From Treponema pallidum subsp. pallidum str. Nichols (GTDB taxonomy: Bacteria > Spirochaetota > Spirochaetia > Treponematales > Treponemataceae): a stretch of 64,000 nucleotides of DNA. Both the position numbers and the translations under genes were made by a program. The notes under the pieces were generated by a model that saw only the letters and a program-made list of their open reading frames with translations, was not told the origin of the DNA and did no database searches. Location: positions 282,501 through 346,500 of the forward strand of contig NC_021490.2 in assembly GCF_000410535.2 (NCBI RefSeq). Reading direction: 5' to 3'. This document shows, piece after piece, positions 1 to 10,215 of this stretch (the stretch's first letter is position 1; every line of letters starts with the position of its first letter).

Positions 1-1995
<1,995 letters not shown>

Positions 1996-2043
1996 TATTA
2001 TTCATCCTTCTCCTTCACCCTACCCCTTTGCGTAAAATATTTC

Positions 2044-2155
2044 GCCTGGTTGCCATGGTGGAGAGGTCATACCCGTTCCCATCCCGAACACGGAAGTCAA
2101 GCTCTCCTACGCCGATGATACTGCTCCTTCGCGGGAAAGTAGGTAGTAGCCAGGC
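2044..2155 (+). rRNA. rrf: 5S ribosomal RNA
   Basis: About 110 bases with the 5S hallmarks: terminal helix CCTGGTTGCC pairing with the 3' GTAGCCAGG, the CCCATCCCGAACACGGAAGTC core, and the GGGAAAGTAGGT segment. It follows 23S by about 50 bases, the standard 23S-5S order. Ends are set by the terminal helix and are accurate to about two bases. No clear hairpin plus T-run terminator is visible between it and the next gene. Confidence 0.96.
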
Positions 2156-2176
2156 TCCCCTTTGCCCATCACTCGC

Positions 2177-2205
2177 TTGACAAAATATTATCCGAAACCT
2201 TAAAG
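2177..2205 (+). promoter_or_regulatory. Candidate promoter of the bactofilin operon
   Basis: A perfect TTGACA (2177-2182) is followed after 17 bases by TTAAAG (2200-2205, 3 of 6 matches to TATAAT). The GTG start at 2213 is only 7 bases after the -10, so transcription would begin at or next to the start codon. The -35 is strong and the -10 weak; this is a prediction. Confidence 0.45.
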
Positions 2206-2212
2206 TCCGCAG

Positions 2213-2578
2213 GTGGCTTCGGCGCATTCGTTTGACCTGGTAGATTTGGATGATGAGGATTACGGTACTATCCTTGCTGAGGATGTTGAGTTTTCAGGGA
2301 CGGTTCGCTTTGAAGAGCCCTTCATGGTACGTGGTGTTTTTGAAGGGAGCATCGAGTCCTCGGGTGATCTTATGGTTGAGGAGCAGGCGCGTGTTCGCGC
2401 TGAGATAGTTGCAGATCGTGTTGTCATTAAGGGAGAAGTAATCGGGAACGTCACGGCTATGTCTGTTGTTCGCGTCTTCCCATGTGGGAGGTTGATAGGG
2501 GATGTTACCGCGCCAGAAGTTGTGCTTGAGAGTGGGTGCTTTTTCAGTGGCGTGTGTAGTATGCCCGAATCGGGTTGA
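2213..2578 (+). CDS. Bactofilin family protein
   Basis: This 121-residue protein has the bactofilin (polymer-forming cytoskeletal) pattern: a short acidic N-terminus, then from about residue 25 to 115 a right-handed beta-helix repeat of short strands rich in V, I and G (GTVRFEEPFMVRGVFEGSI, GEVIGNVTA, GRLIGDVTAPEVVLESG). Bactofilins polymerise without nucleotide into membrane-associated filaments that localise cell-wall or envelope machinery; in spirochaetes a role in cell shape is plausible but not shown here. It starts with GTG, has no clear Shine-Dalgarno site, and its TGA overlaps the TTG start of the next gene (TTGA), so it heads a four-gene run. Family assignment is from the repeat pattern and length. 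Confidence 0.85.
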   Translation: MASAHSFDLVDLDDEDYGTILAEDVEFSGTVRFEEPFMVRGVFEGSIESSGDLMVEEQARVRAEIVADRVVIKGEVIGNVTAMSVVRVFPCGRLIGDVTAPEVVLESGCFFSGVCSMPESG

Positions 2579-3228
2579 TCGGTTTCCCTTGCAGACGGGT
2601 AGCTCTCTTGGTCGCTAGGTTTCTTTTGCCCGTTGTGTTCTGTTTCGTGTGTAGGGGGCTCTGTTCGCAGCAGTCTGGTCTTGCTTTCTACCGGGCGGGT
2701 AGTTACCGTGAGGCGATTAGATGCTGCGAGGAAGCTATCGCACAGGGGTCTAAGGACCTTGAGCATTATCTCGTGCTTGCCTGGGCGCTTGTTGCGGTTG
2801 GGAAGTACCATGAGGCTGCCCAGTGGGCCCTCGAGGGGCGCGCCGTTGCCGCCCATGATCCTCGCCTCATAGAGGCGCAGGCGGAGGCTTTCTGCCACTT
2901 GGGGAGAAATGAAGAAGCGCTTAGGTTGTTTCAAGACTACATTGCGTGTGCCCCGAATGGAGCGCGGCAGACCGCCGCGTATTATCTTATGGGGGAGATT
3001 TACCTGCGCACTTCGCGCTTCTTGCACGCAGATATCGCTTTTTCCGTCGCGCTCCAGTTAGATTCGCTTAACGATTTCTGGTGGGCCCGCTTGGGCTATG
3101 CACGCGAGCGCGCGGGGGACTATCGCTATGCGTTACAGGCCTACGACCGAGCGCTCCAGCTGAATAGAGATCTGGCTGATGCTCGCCGGGGCAGGGAGCG
3201 GGTGCTGAGGTACGTGTTCCGTAGGTAG
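2575..3228 (+). CDS. Exported TPR-repeat protein
   Basis: A 217-residue protein with a hydrophobic N-terminal segment (about residues 8-28, signal peptide or anchor) followed by about five tetratricopeptide repeats, for example AFYRAGSYREAIRCCEEAI, ALVAVGKYHEAAQWALEG, CHLGRNEEALRLFQDYI, YLRTSRFLHADIAFSVALQ and ARERAGDYRYALQAYDRAL. TPRs form helical protein-binding scaffolds, so it probably acts in or facing the periplasm; its partner is unknown. The TTG start overlaps the stop of the bactofilin gene by four bases, implying coupled translation and perhaps a joint function. Confidence 0.8.
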   Translation: MIGFPCRRVALLVARFLLPVVFCFVCRGLCSQQSGLAFYRAGSYREAIRCCEEAIAQGSKDLEHYLVLAWALVAVGKYHEAAQWALEGRAVAAHDPRLIEAQAEAFCHLGRNEEALRLFQDYIACAPNGARQTAAYYLMGEIYLRTSRFLHADIAFSVALQLDSLNDFWWARLGYARERAGDYRYALQAYDRALQLNRDLADARRGRERVLRYVFRR

Positions 3229-3237
3229 GTTTTCTTC

Positions 3238-4686
3238 GTGTTTTCCGTTCGCATCGAGACGCTTGGCTGTCGTCTGAATCATGTCGAGTCTGAGTCGCTG
3301 GCAGCGCTCTTCTTGCAGGAGGGCTTTGCGGTATGCCGTGGCAATACCTCCACTGCCCCAGTGGTTCTGTGTGTGATCAACACCTGCACGGTCACAAGTA
3401 AGGCAGAGCAAAAGGCGCGGCGCCTCGTTCGTCTCCTGTTGCGCACATATCCTACTGCAATAGCGCTTGTCACTGGATGTTATGCGCAGCTTGAGCCTGC
3501 TTCTCTTGAAGCCATGGATGATCGTGTCCTTGCTTTTCCAGGAAAACAAAAAGATGCCCTCAGCCTTCTGCCCTCGTGTCTCCGTGCGTTACTTGTGCAG
3601 CGTGGTCCTGCGCCGATAGATCAGTATGTATGCGGTATGCGTGCGCTGCTCGCTTCTTTGAAGAAAAAAATTATTTCTTTGGAACTAACGTCTGAGTTTC
3701 CATCGCAGACGCATATGCCCACAAGGAATGCCCTTCCTCAGTTAACCGGTGTGCCTCATGCGCCGCGCGTTTCTGTATCTTCGTTTTCAGAACCTACAGC
3801 CGTTCCCCGTTTTGCTTTGTATGCCCCTCGTTTTTTGTTCCACTCACGCGCAAGCATTAAGGTGCAGGACGGTTGTAACAGTGGATGCGCTTTTTGTCGC
3901 ATTCGTTTTGCACGCGGTCGCGCTGTATCACTTGAAACACACGAGGTAATTGGGCGGGTGCAGGCCCTTGAAGCTCGTGGTATGAGCGAGGTTGTACTTA
4001 CAGGGGTGAACTTGTCTCAGTATAGAAGTGGCAGTATAGATTTTGCGGGTTTATTAGAGTTGATTGTGCAGGAAACGCATACGATTCATATTAGAATTTC
4101 GAGTTTGTACCCAGAAAGCGTAACATCTGCTTTTTTGCGTGCTATTGCGCACACGCGCGTGTCGCCTCATTTTCATTTATCGGTTCAGTCGGGCAGTGAT
4201 CGCGTGTTACGACGCATGCGACGCGCTTACACACGTGCGGACATTTATCAGGCAGTTTCCGATTTACGGAGTGTGCGTGAAGAACCCTTTTTGGGTTGTG
4301 ACATAATCGTCGGCTTTCCAGGGGAAACAGAGGAAGATTTTGCAGACACCCAGCGTATGTGCAAAACTTTGCGTTTTGCAGGTATTCATGTATTTCCGTT
4401 TTCTGCACGCCCCGGTACAGAGGCGTTTGCTATGGATGCAAAAGTGCCTCAGCGTATTGCAGGAGAACGCGTTGCTGCAATGCAGCAACTGGCAGAGAAA
4501 AACTACCGTGCGTATTTGGAATATTGGAATGGGAGGGAACTATGTGCGGTGGTAGAACAGTCCGTCGCACGTGTTTTGACAGAAAATTATTTGAGCCTCC
4601 CAATCATTGAACGGGGTGGCGTCGCTGCCTCAGCAGGATCACACGTAAGGATTAGAGTTCATAACGAGGGTGCTATCCTCTTGTGA
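3238..4686 (+). CDS. mtaB: MtaB-like tRNA methylthiotransferase (radical SAM)
   Basis: 482 residues with the three-part architecture of the MiaB/MtaB/RimO family. The N-terminal UPF0004 domain has its three cluster cysteines (TLGCRLN, INTCTVTS, VTGCYAQ). The radical SAM domain has CNSGCAFC (CxxxCxxC) near residue 220. A short TRAM-like tail follows. The TLGCRLN start and CTVTSKAEQKAR are most like MtaB, which adds a methylthio group to t6A37 of tRNAs reading ANN codons. A low-complexity insert of about 60 residues separates the two cluster domains (near residues 130-195) and is longer than usual. The start is GTG; the 3' end overlaps the next gene by 17 bases. MiaB or RimO specificity cannot be excluded from sequence alone. 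Confidence 0.85.
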   Translation: MFSVRIETLGCRLNHVESESLAALFLQEGFAVCRGNTSTAPVVLCVINTCTVTSKAEQKARRLVRLLLRTYPTAIALVTGCYAQLEPASLEAMDDRVLAFPGKQKDALSLLPSCLRALLVQRGPAPIDQYVCGMRALLASLKKKIISLELTSEFPSQTHMPTRNALPQLTGVPHAPRVSVSSFSEPTAVPRFALYAPRFLFHSRASIKVQDGCNSGCAFCRIRFARGRAVSLETHEVIGRVQALEARGMSEVVLTGVNLSQYRSGSIDFAGLLELIVQETHTIHIRISSLYPESVTSAFLRAIAHTRVSPHFHLSVQSGSDRVLRRMRRAYTRADIYQAVSDLRSVREEPFLGCDIIVGFPGETEEDFADTQRMCKTLRFAGIHVFPFSARPGTEAFAMDAKVPQRIAGERVAAMQQLAEKNYRAYLEYWNGRELCAVVEQSVARVLTENYLSLPIIERGGVAASAGSHVRIRVHNEGAILL

Positions 4687-6196
4687 GTTTCTGATTCGCA
4701 GTGGAGATTCATTGTTGTTAGAAAAAAACGAGCATGCAGTAGAGCGTGAGGAAGGGTCTGTGCGCGTGTTTCCTGTCTGTCCGCTGCTGCGTGAAGTGAG
4801 TGAGCGTTTCATCCGTGCAGGATTTTGCATTTATGTTGTCGGGGGTGCTGTGCGTGACTTTCTCCTGAACCGCAGTGCTCATGATTGGGATCTTGCAACT
4901 GACGCTCCCCCTGAGCGTGTGCGTATGCTTTTTAGACGCACGGTTCCTACTGGTATTGAACACGGCACTGTTACAATTCTTTTCAGAGGGCATTCTATTG
5001 AGTGCACTACGTTCCGTGTTGAGTCGGATTATTCCGATAGGAGACATCCGGATTCTGTTTGCTTTGCCGCGCGCATTGAGGACGATTTGGCAAGGCGCGA
5101 CTTCACTGTCAATGCTTTCGCTGCCGCGCTCCCCTCGGGGGAAATCATCGACGTATGTGGCGGTTACGCCGATTTGCGTAACGGTCTTATCTGTAGCGTT
5201 GGGGATGCACATGCTAGATTTTCTGAAGATGCGTTGCGTCCTTTGCGTGCTGTGCGTTTTGCAGCGCAGTTATCTTTTTCCATCGAAGCGCGCACGCGTG
5301 AAGCAATTATCGCGCTACGCGCTCATACTGCACGTATTTCTCGTGAGCGGGTGCGTGATGAACTTTCTAAGATGCTTTGTACTCCCCGTCCGAGTATTGC
5401 GCTCCGCCTAATGGAAGAGACTGGATTGCTGCACACACTTTTTCCTGCGCTGGCGCAGGTGTGTGGGAGAAACGAAGGGGAGGAGAAGGAGACGCAGGAC
5501 AGTCTGCAGGTTTCACCGCAGCAACGACGTGACGCTCGCACCTTTGCTGCGTGCGCGTTTGCTGCGTGCGATCGGGTGCCTGCAGAGCTTGCGGTCCGCC
5601 TTGCAGCACTTCTCTTTCCGCTGGCTCACTATCGTACGCTTCCTGCTTCAGGAACGGGGGCAGCGTTGTTTATATGCCCTCCTGCACTTGCTGAAGCGCG
5701 CGAGCTTTTGCGTGGCCTGAAGTACCCGAATTACCTGACGGCTCAGGTGTGTCACTTGGTTGCACACGCGCGTTTTACTCCACACGAATGTTGGTCTGAA
5801 GGAACGCTCCGTCGTTTCGTTGTGACGGTAGGTACTACTCAGCTAGAATCGCTGTGTGTCCTGCGGCGTGCCTATCTTGCTGATGACGATTACCGCATAT
5901 CTGCTCAGCCTGGAGTGTCCTGCGAGAATGCGCGGGAAGGAAAAAAAATGCAGGAACAGTTTGAAATATTCGTAACACGCGTGCGCAGGGTCGCCGCACA
6001 ATTGCCTGTGCACGGCATACGCGACCTTGCGGTGAACGGACGCGACTTGATAGCGCAGGGCATTCCCCCAGGTCCCACCATAGGGCACATCCTGAACGCA
6101 CTGTTTGATATGGTCCTCATGCAACCGTCGCGCAACACGCGTCCGCAGCTTTTGGAACATGCGCAGGAGATTGTGCGCACCATGGCGCAGAATTAG
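4670..6196 (+). CDS. cca: CCA tRNA nucleotidyltransferase / poly(A) polymerase family
   Basis: 508 residues of the class II nucleotidyltransferase superfamily. Visible motifs are GGAVRD (about residues 56-61), the metal-binding DWD in AHDWDLATDA, RRDFTVNA, and EDALRPLRAVRFAAQL, which starts the primer-binding neck. The enzyme adds or repairs the 3' CCA of tRNAs; poly(A) polymerases share this fold, so PcnB is the alternative. The GTG start overlaps mtaB by 17 bases and both act on tRNA, so they are probably co-transcribed. Its TAG stop overlaps the convergent parB stop. A poorly conserved segment near residues 265-285 (charged, Q- and E-rich) lies between the head and C-terminal helical parts. 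Confidence 0.88.
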   Translation: MLSSCEFLIRSGDSLLLEKNEHAVEREEGSVRVFPVCPLLREVSERFIRAGFCIYVVGGAVRDFLLNRSAHDWDLATDAPPERVRMLFRRTVPTGIEHGTVTILFRGHSIECTTFRVESDYSDRRHPDSVCFAARIEDDLARRDFTVNAFAAALPSGEIIDVCGGYADLRNGLICSVGDAHARFSEDALRPLRAVRFAAQLSFSIEARTREAIIALRAHTARISRERVRDELSKMLCTPRPSIALRLMEETGLLHTLFPALAQVCGRNEGEEKETQDSLQVSPQQRRDARTFAACAFAACDRVPAELAVRLAALLFPLAHYRTLPASGTGAALFICPPALAEARELLRGLKYPNYLTAQVCHLVAHARFTPHECWSEGTLRRFVVTVGTTQLESLCVLRRAYLADDDYRISAQPGVSCENAREGKKMQEQFEIFVTRVRRVAAQLPVHGIRDLAVNGRDLIAQGIPPGPTIGHILNALFDMVLMQPSRNTRPQLLEHAQEIVRTMAQN

Positions 6197-7167
6197 TGCG
6201 CCTTGAGCAACCCGTAGAGTCTTTCTAATTCTGCTTGGGAGAAATACGTGATCTCAATTCTCCCCCGTTGTAAATTCCCACTGATGCGCACCTTGGTTCC
6301 CAGTTGTTCCAACAATTGCTGTTCAATGTCTGCGATGTCTGCGTTACGTATGCGCGCATCTAATTGCGCATCCGTCGATGGGGAAGAAGGAGGAAGGCGG
6401 GTGATGTCTGTAGCAGAACCGCCGGGTGAAGGGGAAGACGCCGCCGTGTGCGCGCGAGCTCCAGCGTAATCGTGCAAACTTCCGCCACGATTAAGACATG
6501 CAACGCACTCCTCTGCGGCACGTACAGACAACGCATGGGTAACTACATACTGAGCAACGCTTACACACAACTGCATGTCGGTGAGTGACAGAAGTGCGCG
6601 CGCATGCCCTGCGCTCAGCGTTCGAGACGAAAGCGACTGCTGAACTTCAGGAGGCAGTTTTAAAAGACGCAGCGCATTGGTAATGGTACTGCGGTTTTTT
6701 CCAACCCGCTGTGCGAGCTCTTCATGACTTAAATTACCCAGATCCATGATATGTTGATAGGCGCGCGCCTCTTCCAGGGGATTCAGGTTTTCTCGCTGAA
6801 CATTTTCAATGAGCGCGATGGCAAGCTTTTTTTCATGATCGCAGGTGCGCACGATAACAGGTATCCGATTCAACCCCGCAAGGATGGCAGCGCGTGTTCT
6901 ACGCTCCCCCGCGATAATGACCCAGCTTCCGTCCTGGTTTTTTTCCGCAAGGACTGGCTGGATTACCCCGTGCTCACGAATAGACGCGGCAAGCTCCTCG
7001 AGAGATTCCTGCGCAAAGGTGCGACGCGCCTGATGTGGATTCGCCTGCAGCAGCGTGGGATCAAGATAGTGTACAGTCTGCACACCGCCTGAATCACGAA
7101 CATCGTATCGATCTGAGCTTTCTTGCAGCAGCGCGTCAATGCCTTTGCCTAATTTATCTTTGCCCAT
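6193..7167 (-). CDS. parB: Chromosome partitioning protein ParB
   Basis: 324 residues with ParB architecture. The N-terminal MGKDKLGKGIDALL is the ParA-interacting type of motif. The sulfiredoxin-like CTP-binding domain contains NPHQARRTF and GERRTRAA. The helix-turn-helix HEELAQRVGKNRSTITNALRLL recognises parS. The C-terminal dimerisation segment ends ELERLYGLLKAH. A spacer rich in A, S, P and T (about residues 235-265) precedes the C-terminal domain. ParB loads on parS sites and acts with ParA to segregate the origin. It overlaps parA by 14 bases. I found no parS-like palindrome nearby. Confidence 0.95.
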   Translation of the reverse strand: MGKDKLGKGIDALLQESSDRYDVRDSGGVQTVHYLDPTLLQANPHQARRTFAQESLEELAASIREHGVIQPVLAEKNQDGSWVIIAGERRTRAAILAGLNRIPVIVRTCDHEKKLAIALIENVQRENLNPLEEARAYQHIMDLGNLSHEELAQRVGKNRSTITNALRLLKLPPEVQQSLSSRTLSAGHARALLSLTDMQLCVSVAQYVVTHALSVRAAEECVACLNRGGSLHDYAGARAHTAASSPSPGGSATDITRLPPSSPSTDAQLDARIRNADIADIEQQLLEQLGTKVRISGNLQRGRIEITYFSQAELERLYGLLKAH

Positions 7168-7915
7168 CGCGTGCCACTATTTCCCGTGCAAGCTTCTCAT
7201 AACTCCGTGCCCCTGCGCACTGTGCATCGTAAGAACTAATGGGTAACCCGTGCGAAGGGGCTTCGGATAACTTTACGTTGCGAGGAATGATAGTATTGAA
7301 CACCTTGTCCCCAAAATAGGTTGTCACTTGCTTAACCACTTCTTGCGCCAGCTTAGTTCTAGTATCATACATGGTAAAGAAGATGCCTCCGATCGAAAGC
7401 GCGGTATTCAGACCACTTTGTACACGCTTTACCGTCTGCAGTAAGAGTGTGAGGCCTTCAAGTGCAAAATACTCACACTGCAATGGGATGAACACCTCGT
7501 TTGCCGCTGCAAGTCCATTCAATGTGAGGATACCCAGCGAGGGCGGACAATCAATCAGGATAAAGTCGTACGTGTCTTTTACTTCTGCCAATATCTTTTT
7601 AAGGTAGAGCTCGCGGTCTTGTTCATCTACTAGTTCCACCGTCGCGCCAGAAAGATCGATGGAAGCGGGGATAGCAAAAAGGTTATGCACTGGTGTAGTG
7701 CGCAGCACGCTGTTGATGTGTGCCTTACCTGCAAGAAGATCATACACGGTCAACCCTCTAGCTAAGCCGAGACCCGAGGACATGTTCCCTTGAGGATCAA
7801 AATCAACGAGCAAGGTTTTCTTTCCTGCAAGCGCTAAATACGCACCCAAGTTAATGGCAGAGGTTGTCTTACCCACCCCTCCCTTTTGATTTACGAACAC
7901 CAAGGTTTTACCCAT
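7154..7915 (-). CDS. parA: Chromosome partitioning ATPase ParA (Soj)
   Basis: 253 residues with the deviant Walker A motif KGGVGKTTSAINLG (about residues 10-23), the A' motif LLVDFDPQGN and the Walker B-like FILIDCPPSLG. The short length without an N-terminal DNA-binding domain places it with chromosomal Soj/ParA proteins. It binds DNA as an ATP dimer and is released by ParB. It is the first gene of the parA-parB pair. A TACACT hexamer lies 8 bases before its ATG, so the transcript may be leaderless. Confidence 0.96.
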   Translation of the reverse strand: MGKTLVFVNQKGGVGKTTSAINLGAYLALAGKKTLLVDFDPQGNMSSGLGLARGLTVYDLLAGKAHINSVLRTTPVHNLFAIPASIDLSGATVELVDEQDRELYLKKILAEVKDTYDFILIDCPPSLGILTLNGLAAANEVFIPLQCEYFALEGLTLLLQTVKRVQSGLNTALSIGGIFFTMYDTRTKLAQEVVKQVTTYFGDKVFNTIIPRNVKLSEAPSHGLPISSYDAQCAGARSYEKLAREIVARDGQR

Positions 7916-7923
7916 GGTGCCGG

Positions 7924-7929
7924 AGTGTA
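7924..7929 (-). promoter_or_regulatory. Candidate -10 element of parAB
   Basis: On the minus strand TACACT lies 8 bases upstream of the parA ATG, preceded by an A/T-rich stretch (7940-7955). The same hexamer at the same distance occurs before pyrG and almost the same before tamB. No good -35 is seen. Confidence 0.35.
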
Positions 7930-8047
7930 CTCCACTTTCTAAATAAATAAAAGGACTTCGAAAGCGCGTCTGAATGGGAAGCTATGCGATGGGGTAAATC
8001 CTGGTAAGGAGATACGGTGTGCAAAAGCTAGAGTGATACGATGAACT

Positions 8048-8839
8048 GTGCTACCTTACGCGGAGGTGATCCTTTTTCTTATAAAAAAACATTGCATTGA
8101 TTGTGGTGAAGCGTTTTTCGGTATTGTAGTGCTCAATGCGTTGTGTCTTGCAGGGGTAGGGTACAGTCTGTTATGGCACCAAGGGCCTGGTCGGAGCGTG
8201 TTGTTTGTCTTAGTACTGGCTACGCTGTACGCATGTCTGTGCGCGTTCTGTGTCGTTCGCGGAGAACGGGGATGTGATACTCTGGCAGATACGAATCTAC
8301 GCGTCTTCACACACGCACTGCGCGAGGTGTGGCTCCAGAGCCTGTGGTGTGCACTGCTACAGTGTGTGTTGTTTCGAACTGGAAAATACGTGTGTACATA
8401 TTACTTTGCACGCACGCATTCTGTATTTACCGCGTGCGGTATACTCAGTGCCTGGACATACGCGCTCGCGTGCGGTGCACTCCTGTGGTTTGTGCCGGTG
8501 CGTGCACGCTACAGAACGCATTTTCGCCAATGCGTATATCTCTCGGCACGAGTATTTTTTGAGCACCCGTGTATTACCTTCCTTATGGTTTTGTACAGCA
8601 TGGGTGTGCTCGCGCTGAGTGTACCAATGGCTTTTTTATTTCCAGGACCGTGCGGCATTGTGCTTCTGTGGCAGGATGTGCTGCGCACGCTCTGTTTTCG
8701 TCGTGCATGGCTTGCTGCACACGAGGGGCGCAAGGCGGCGTGCGCACCGCCTATTCCCTGGGAGCAGCTCATGTGCCAGATGCGTGCACAATCCCGCGCG
8801 CACACCGTCGGCGAGCTCTTCTCTCCGTGGAAATCGTAA
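8048..8839 (+). CDS. Polytopic membrane protein, function unknown
   Basis: 263 residues, strongly hydrophobic, with roughly five to six membrane segments (for example about residues 22-42, 48-70, 100-115, 130-152, 175-205) and a basic cytoplasmic-type C-terminus ([20 protein letters not shown]). It is unusually rich in cysteine. The layout resembles small YesL-like membrane proteins, but I do not recognise a family motif. It starts with GTG and stands alone between the divergent parA and the convergent dCMP deaminase gene. A purine-rich GGAG lies well upstream at 8009-8012, too far to act as a ribosome site for this start. Confidence 0.7.
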
Positions 8840-8876
8840 TGTTCATTGTGTTCGAGAGAAATAACAACCCCGCAGT

Positions 8877-9377
8877 CTATGAGGGGGTGCCGTACTCAGC
8901 AGGATTTTGGTATATGTGCTCAAGCGCGATCTGTGCTTGTGCAAACAGCATGATACTTTCTGTCGCAGTCTGATAACGCTTCTCAGCAACGACACGCACA
9001 ATGCCGCAGTTAATGATGAGCATTGCACAGGTGCGGCACGGTGTCATGGTACAGTAGAGTGTTGCGCCCTCTAGACCGATGCCCAAACGCGCTGCCTGGC
9101 AGAGGGCGTTTTGCTCTGCGTGCACGGTGCGAACGCAATGCTGCGTGCACGTCCCGTCTTCATGCTGCACCGTGCGTAGCTGGTGTCCATGTTCGTCACA
9201 ATGCAGGAGACCTCGCGGTGCGCCTGCATACCCAGTTACAAGCAGATGGTGATCGCGCGCTATGACGCAGCCTGCGCGTCCGCGATCGCAGGTGGCACGC
9301 TTGGCAATTGCATGACACACTTCCATAAAATACTCATCCCAACTCGGTCGCGTAACCAACTCCTCACGTTGTCCCAT
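8877..9377 (-). CDS. Deoxycytidylate (dCMP) deaminase family protein
   Basis: 166 residues with the cytidine/dCMP deaminase zinc site: HAEQNAL (His ligand and catalytic Glu) and PCRTCAM (PCxxC ligands). The segment CDRGRAGCVIARDHHLLVTGYAGAP matches ComEB/dCMP deaminases, which make dUMP for thymidylate synthesis. A longer reading frame extends upstream, but its first 115 codons overlap the glycosyltransferase gene in another frame, so I start at the ATG giving MGQREELV. An ATG 14 codons earlier (MCIFKGK) is the main alternative. It is the last gene of the ctp operon. Confidence 0.88.
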   Translation of the reverse strand: MGQREELVTRPSWDEYFMEVCHAIAKRATCDRGRAGCVIARDHHLLVTGYAGAPRGLLHCDEHGHQLRTVQHEDGTCTQHCVRTVHAEQNALCQAARLGIGLEGATLYCTMTPCRTCAMLIINCGIVRVVAEKRYQTATESIMLFAQAQIALEHIYQNPAEYGTPS

Positions 9378-9465
9378 TATCGTATGCTCCCTTTTTCCCT
9401 TAAAGATGCACATGCCCTTGTGCTGCGGTGCGCAGCACACTCTGGCGGGTGAGTTTAAACATCGC

Positions 9466-10215
9466 TCACTTCGTGCGGAATATACGGTAGAAAAGCAAGA
9501 GAAAGATATACCATACGTATCGCACGCTCCTGTGCCAGCGCAATGGATGCAGTGTTTGTCCCCAGGGACTGCGTCCGTGTAACAGTTCTTTTGCGCGTGG
9601 TCGTTTGCGCCGTTTTGAGAAAATGTCGATAACCTCGCTGTCTTGCACAAAAATGCCACCGGCGAAGTGTGCGCGATTGCGCGCAATCCATCGTACGCCT
9701 CCTGGTACCCCATTGCCGACAATTACCAGCGATGCGTTGGATTTTACAATTGCCGTGATAATGTTGTTTTCTAACGTCTTACGATAAAAGCCGTGAAATC
9801 GACCTACCACGCTCAGTCCGGGAAAGGTAGAATGCACGTTACGCTCCGCCTCGAGCAGACTCTGTCCCCGACCGCCGAACAAGTAGAGTGATTTGTAGTG
9901 CGTGTCCATAACGTTGAGCAAGGTGATGATGAATTGAAACGGGTGCCGAAAGATAGGTGTCGGCAATCCCAAAAAGCGTGCACCGCGCACAATACTGTAG
10001 GATGTGGGCAGACACAACGCTGCGCGGCCTACCATGGTGCGGAACTCGTGATTATGCCGTGCCTTTAGCACGTCCCAGAGAGAAAGAAATATAATGTGCT
10101 GCGGCTCTTTTTTTTCTAACAGGGAGAGAATGACGGTGCACAGATACTCTTCACGCACCACATCAAGGGGTACGGAAAGGAACTCAATGCGCGTTACCAG
10201 CTGCGTTTGTTCCAT
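9466..10215 (-). CDS. WecG/TagA/CpsF family glycosyltransferase
   Basis: 249 residues with the GT26 layout: LCLPTSYSIVRGARFLG for the usual ADG-xP...xxG entry, the LYLFGGRGQSLLEAERN nucleotide-loop region, and ASLVIVGNGVPGGVRWIARNR, equivalent to the family's VxxGxPkqE segment. Known members transfer N-acetylmannosamine or related sugars to undecaprenyl-linked intermediates in wall teichoic acid or ECA synthesis. The C-terminus (RYVWYIFLLLFYRIFRTK) is a hydrophobic and basic tail that should hold it at the inner membrane. T. pallidum lacks LPS and teichoic acid, so the acceptor is unknown. It overlaps rsmE by 22 bases. Confidence 0.85.
   Translation of the reverse strand: MEQTQLVTRIEFLSVPLDVVREEYLCTVILSLLEKKEPQHIIFLSLWDVLKARHNHEFRTMVGRAALCLPTSYSIVRGARFLGLPTPIFRHPFQFIITLLNVMDTHYKSLYLFGGRGQSLLEAERNVHSTFPGLSVVGRFHGFYRKTLENNIITAIVKSNASLVIVGNGVPGGVRWIARNRAHFAGGIFVQDSEVIDIFSKRRKRPRAKELLHGRSPWGQTLHPLRWHRSVRYVWYIFLLLFYRIFRTK

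Noticed and set aside
2260-3027. Minus-strand ORF of 255 codons
   Set aside because: Antisense shadow of the bactofilin and TPR genes; composition is that of a reversed coding strand.
7916-8047. parS site near parAB
   Set aside because: No TGTTTCACGTGAAACA-like palindrome found in or near the operon.
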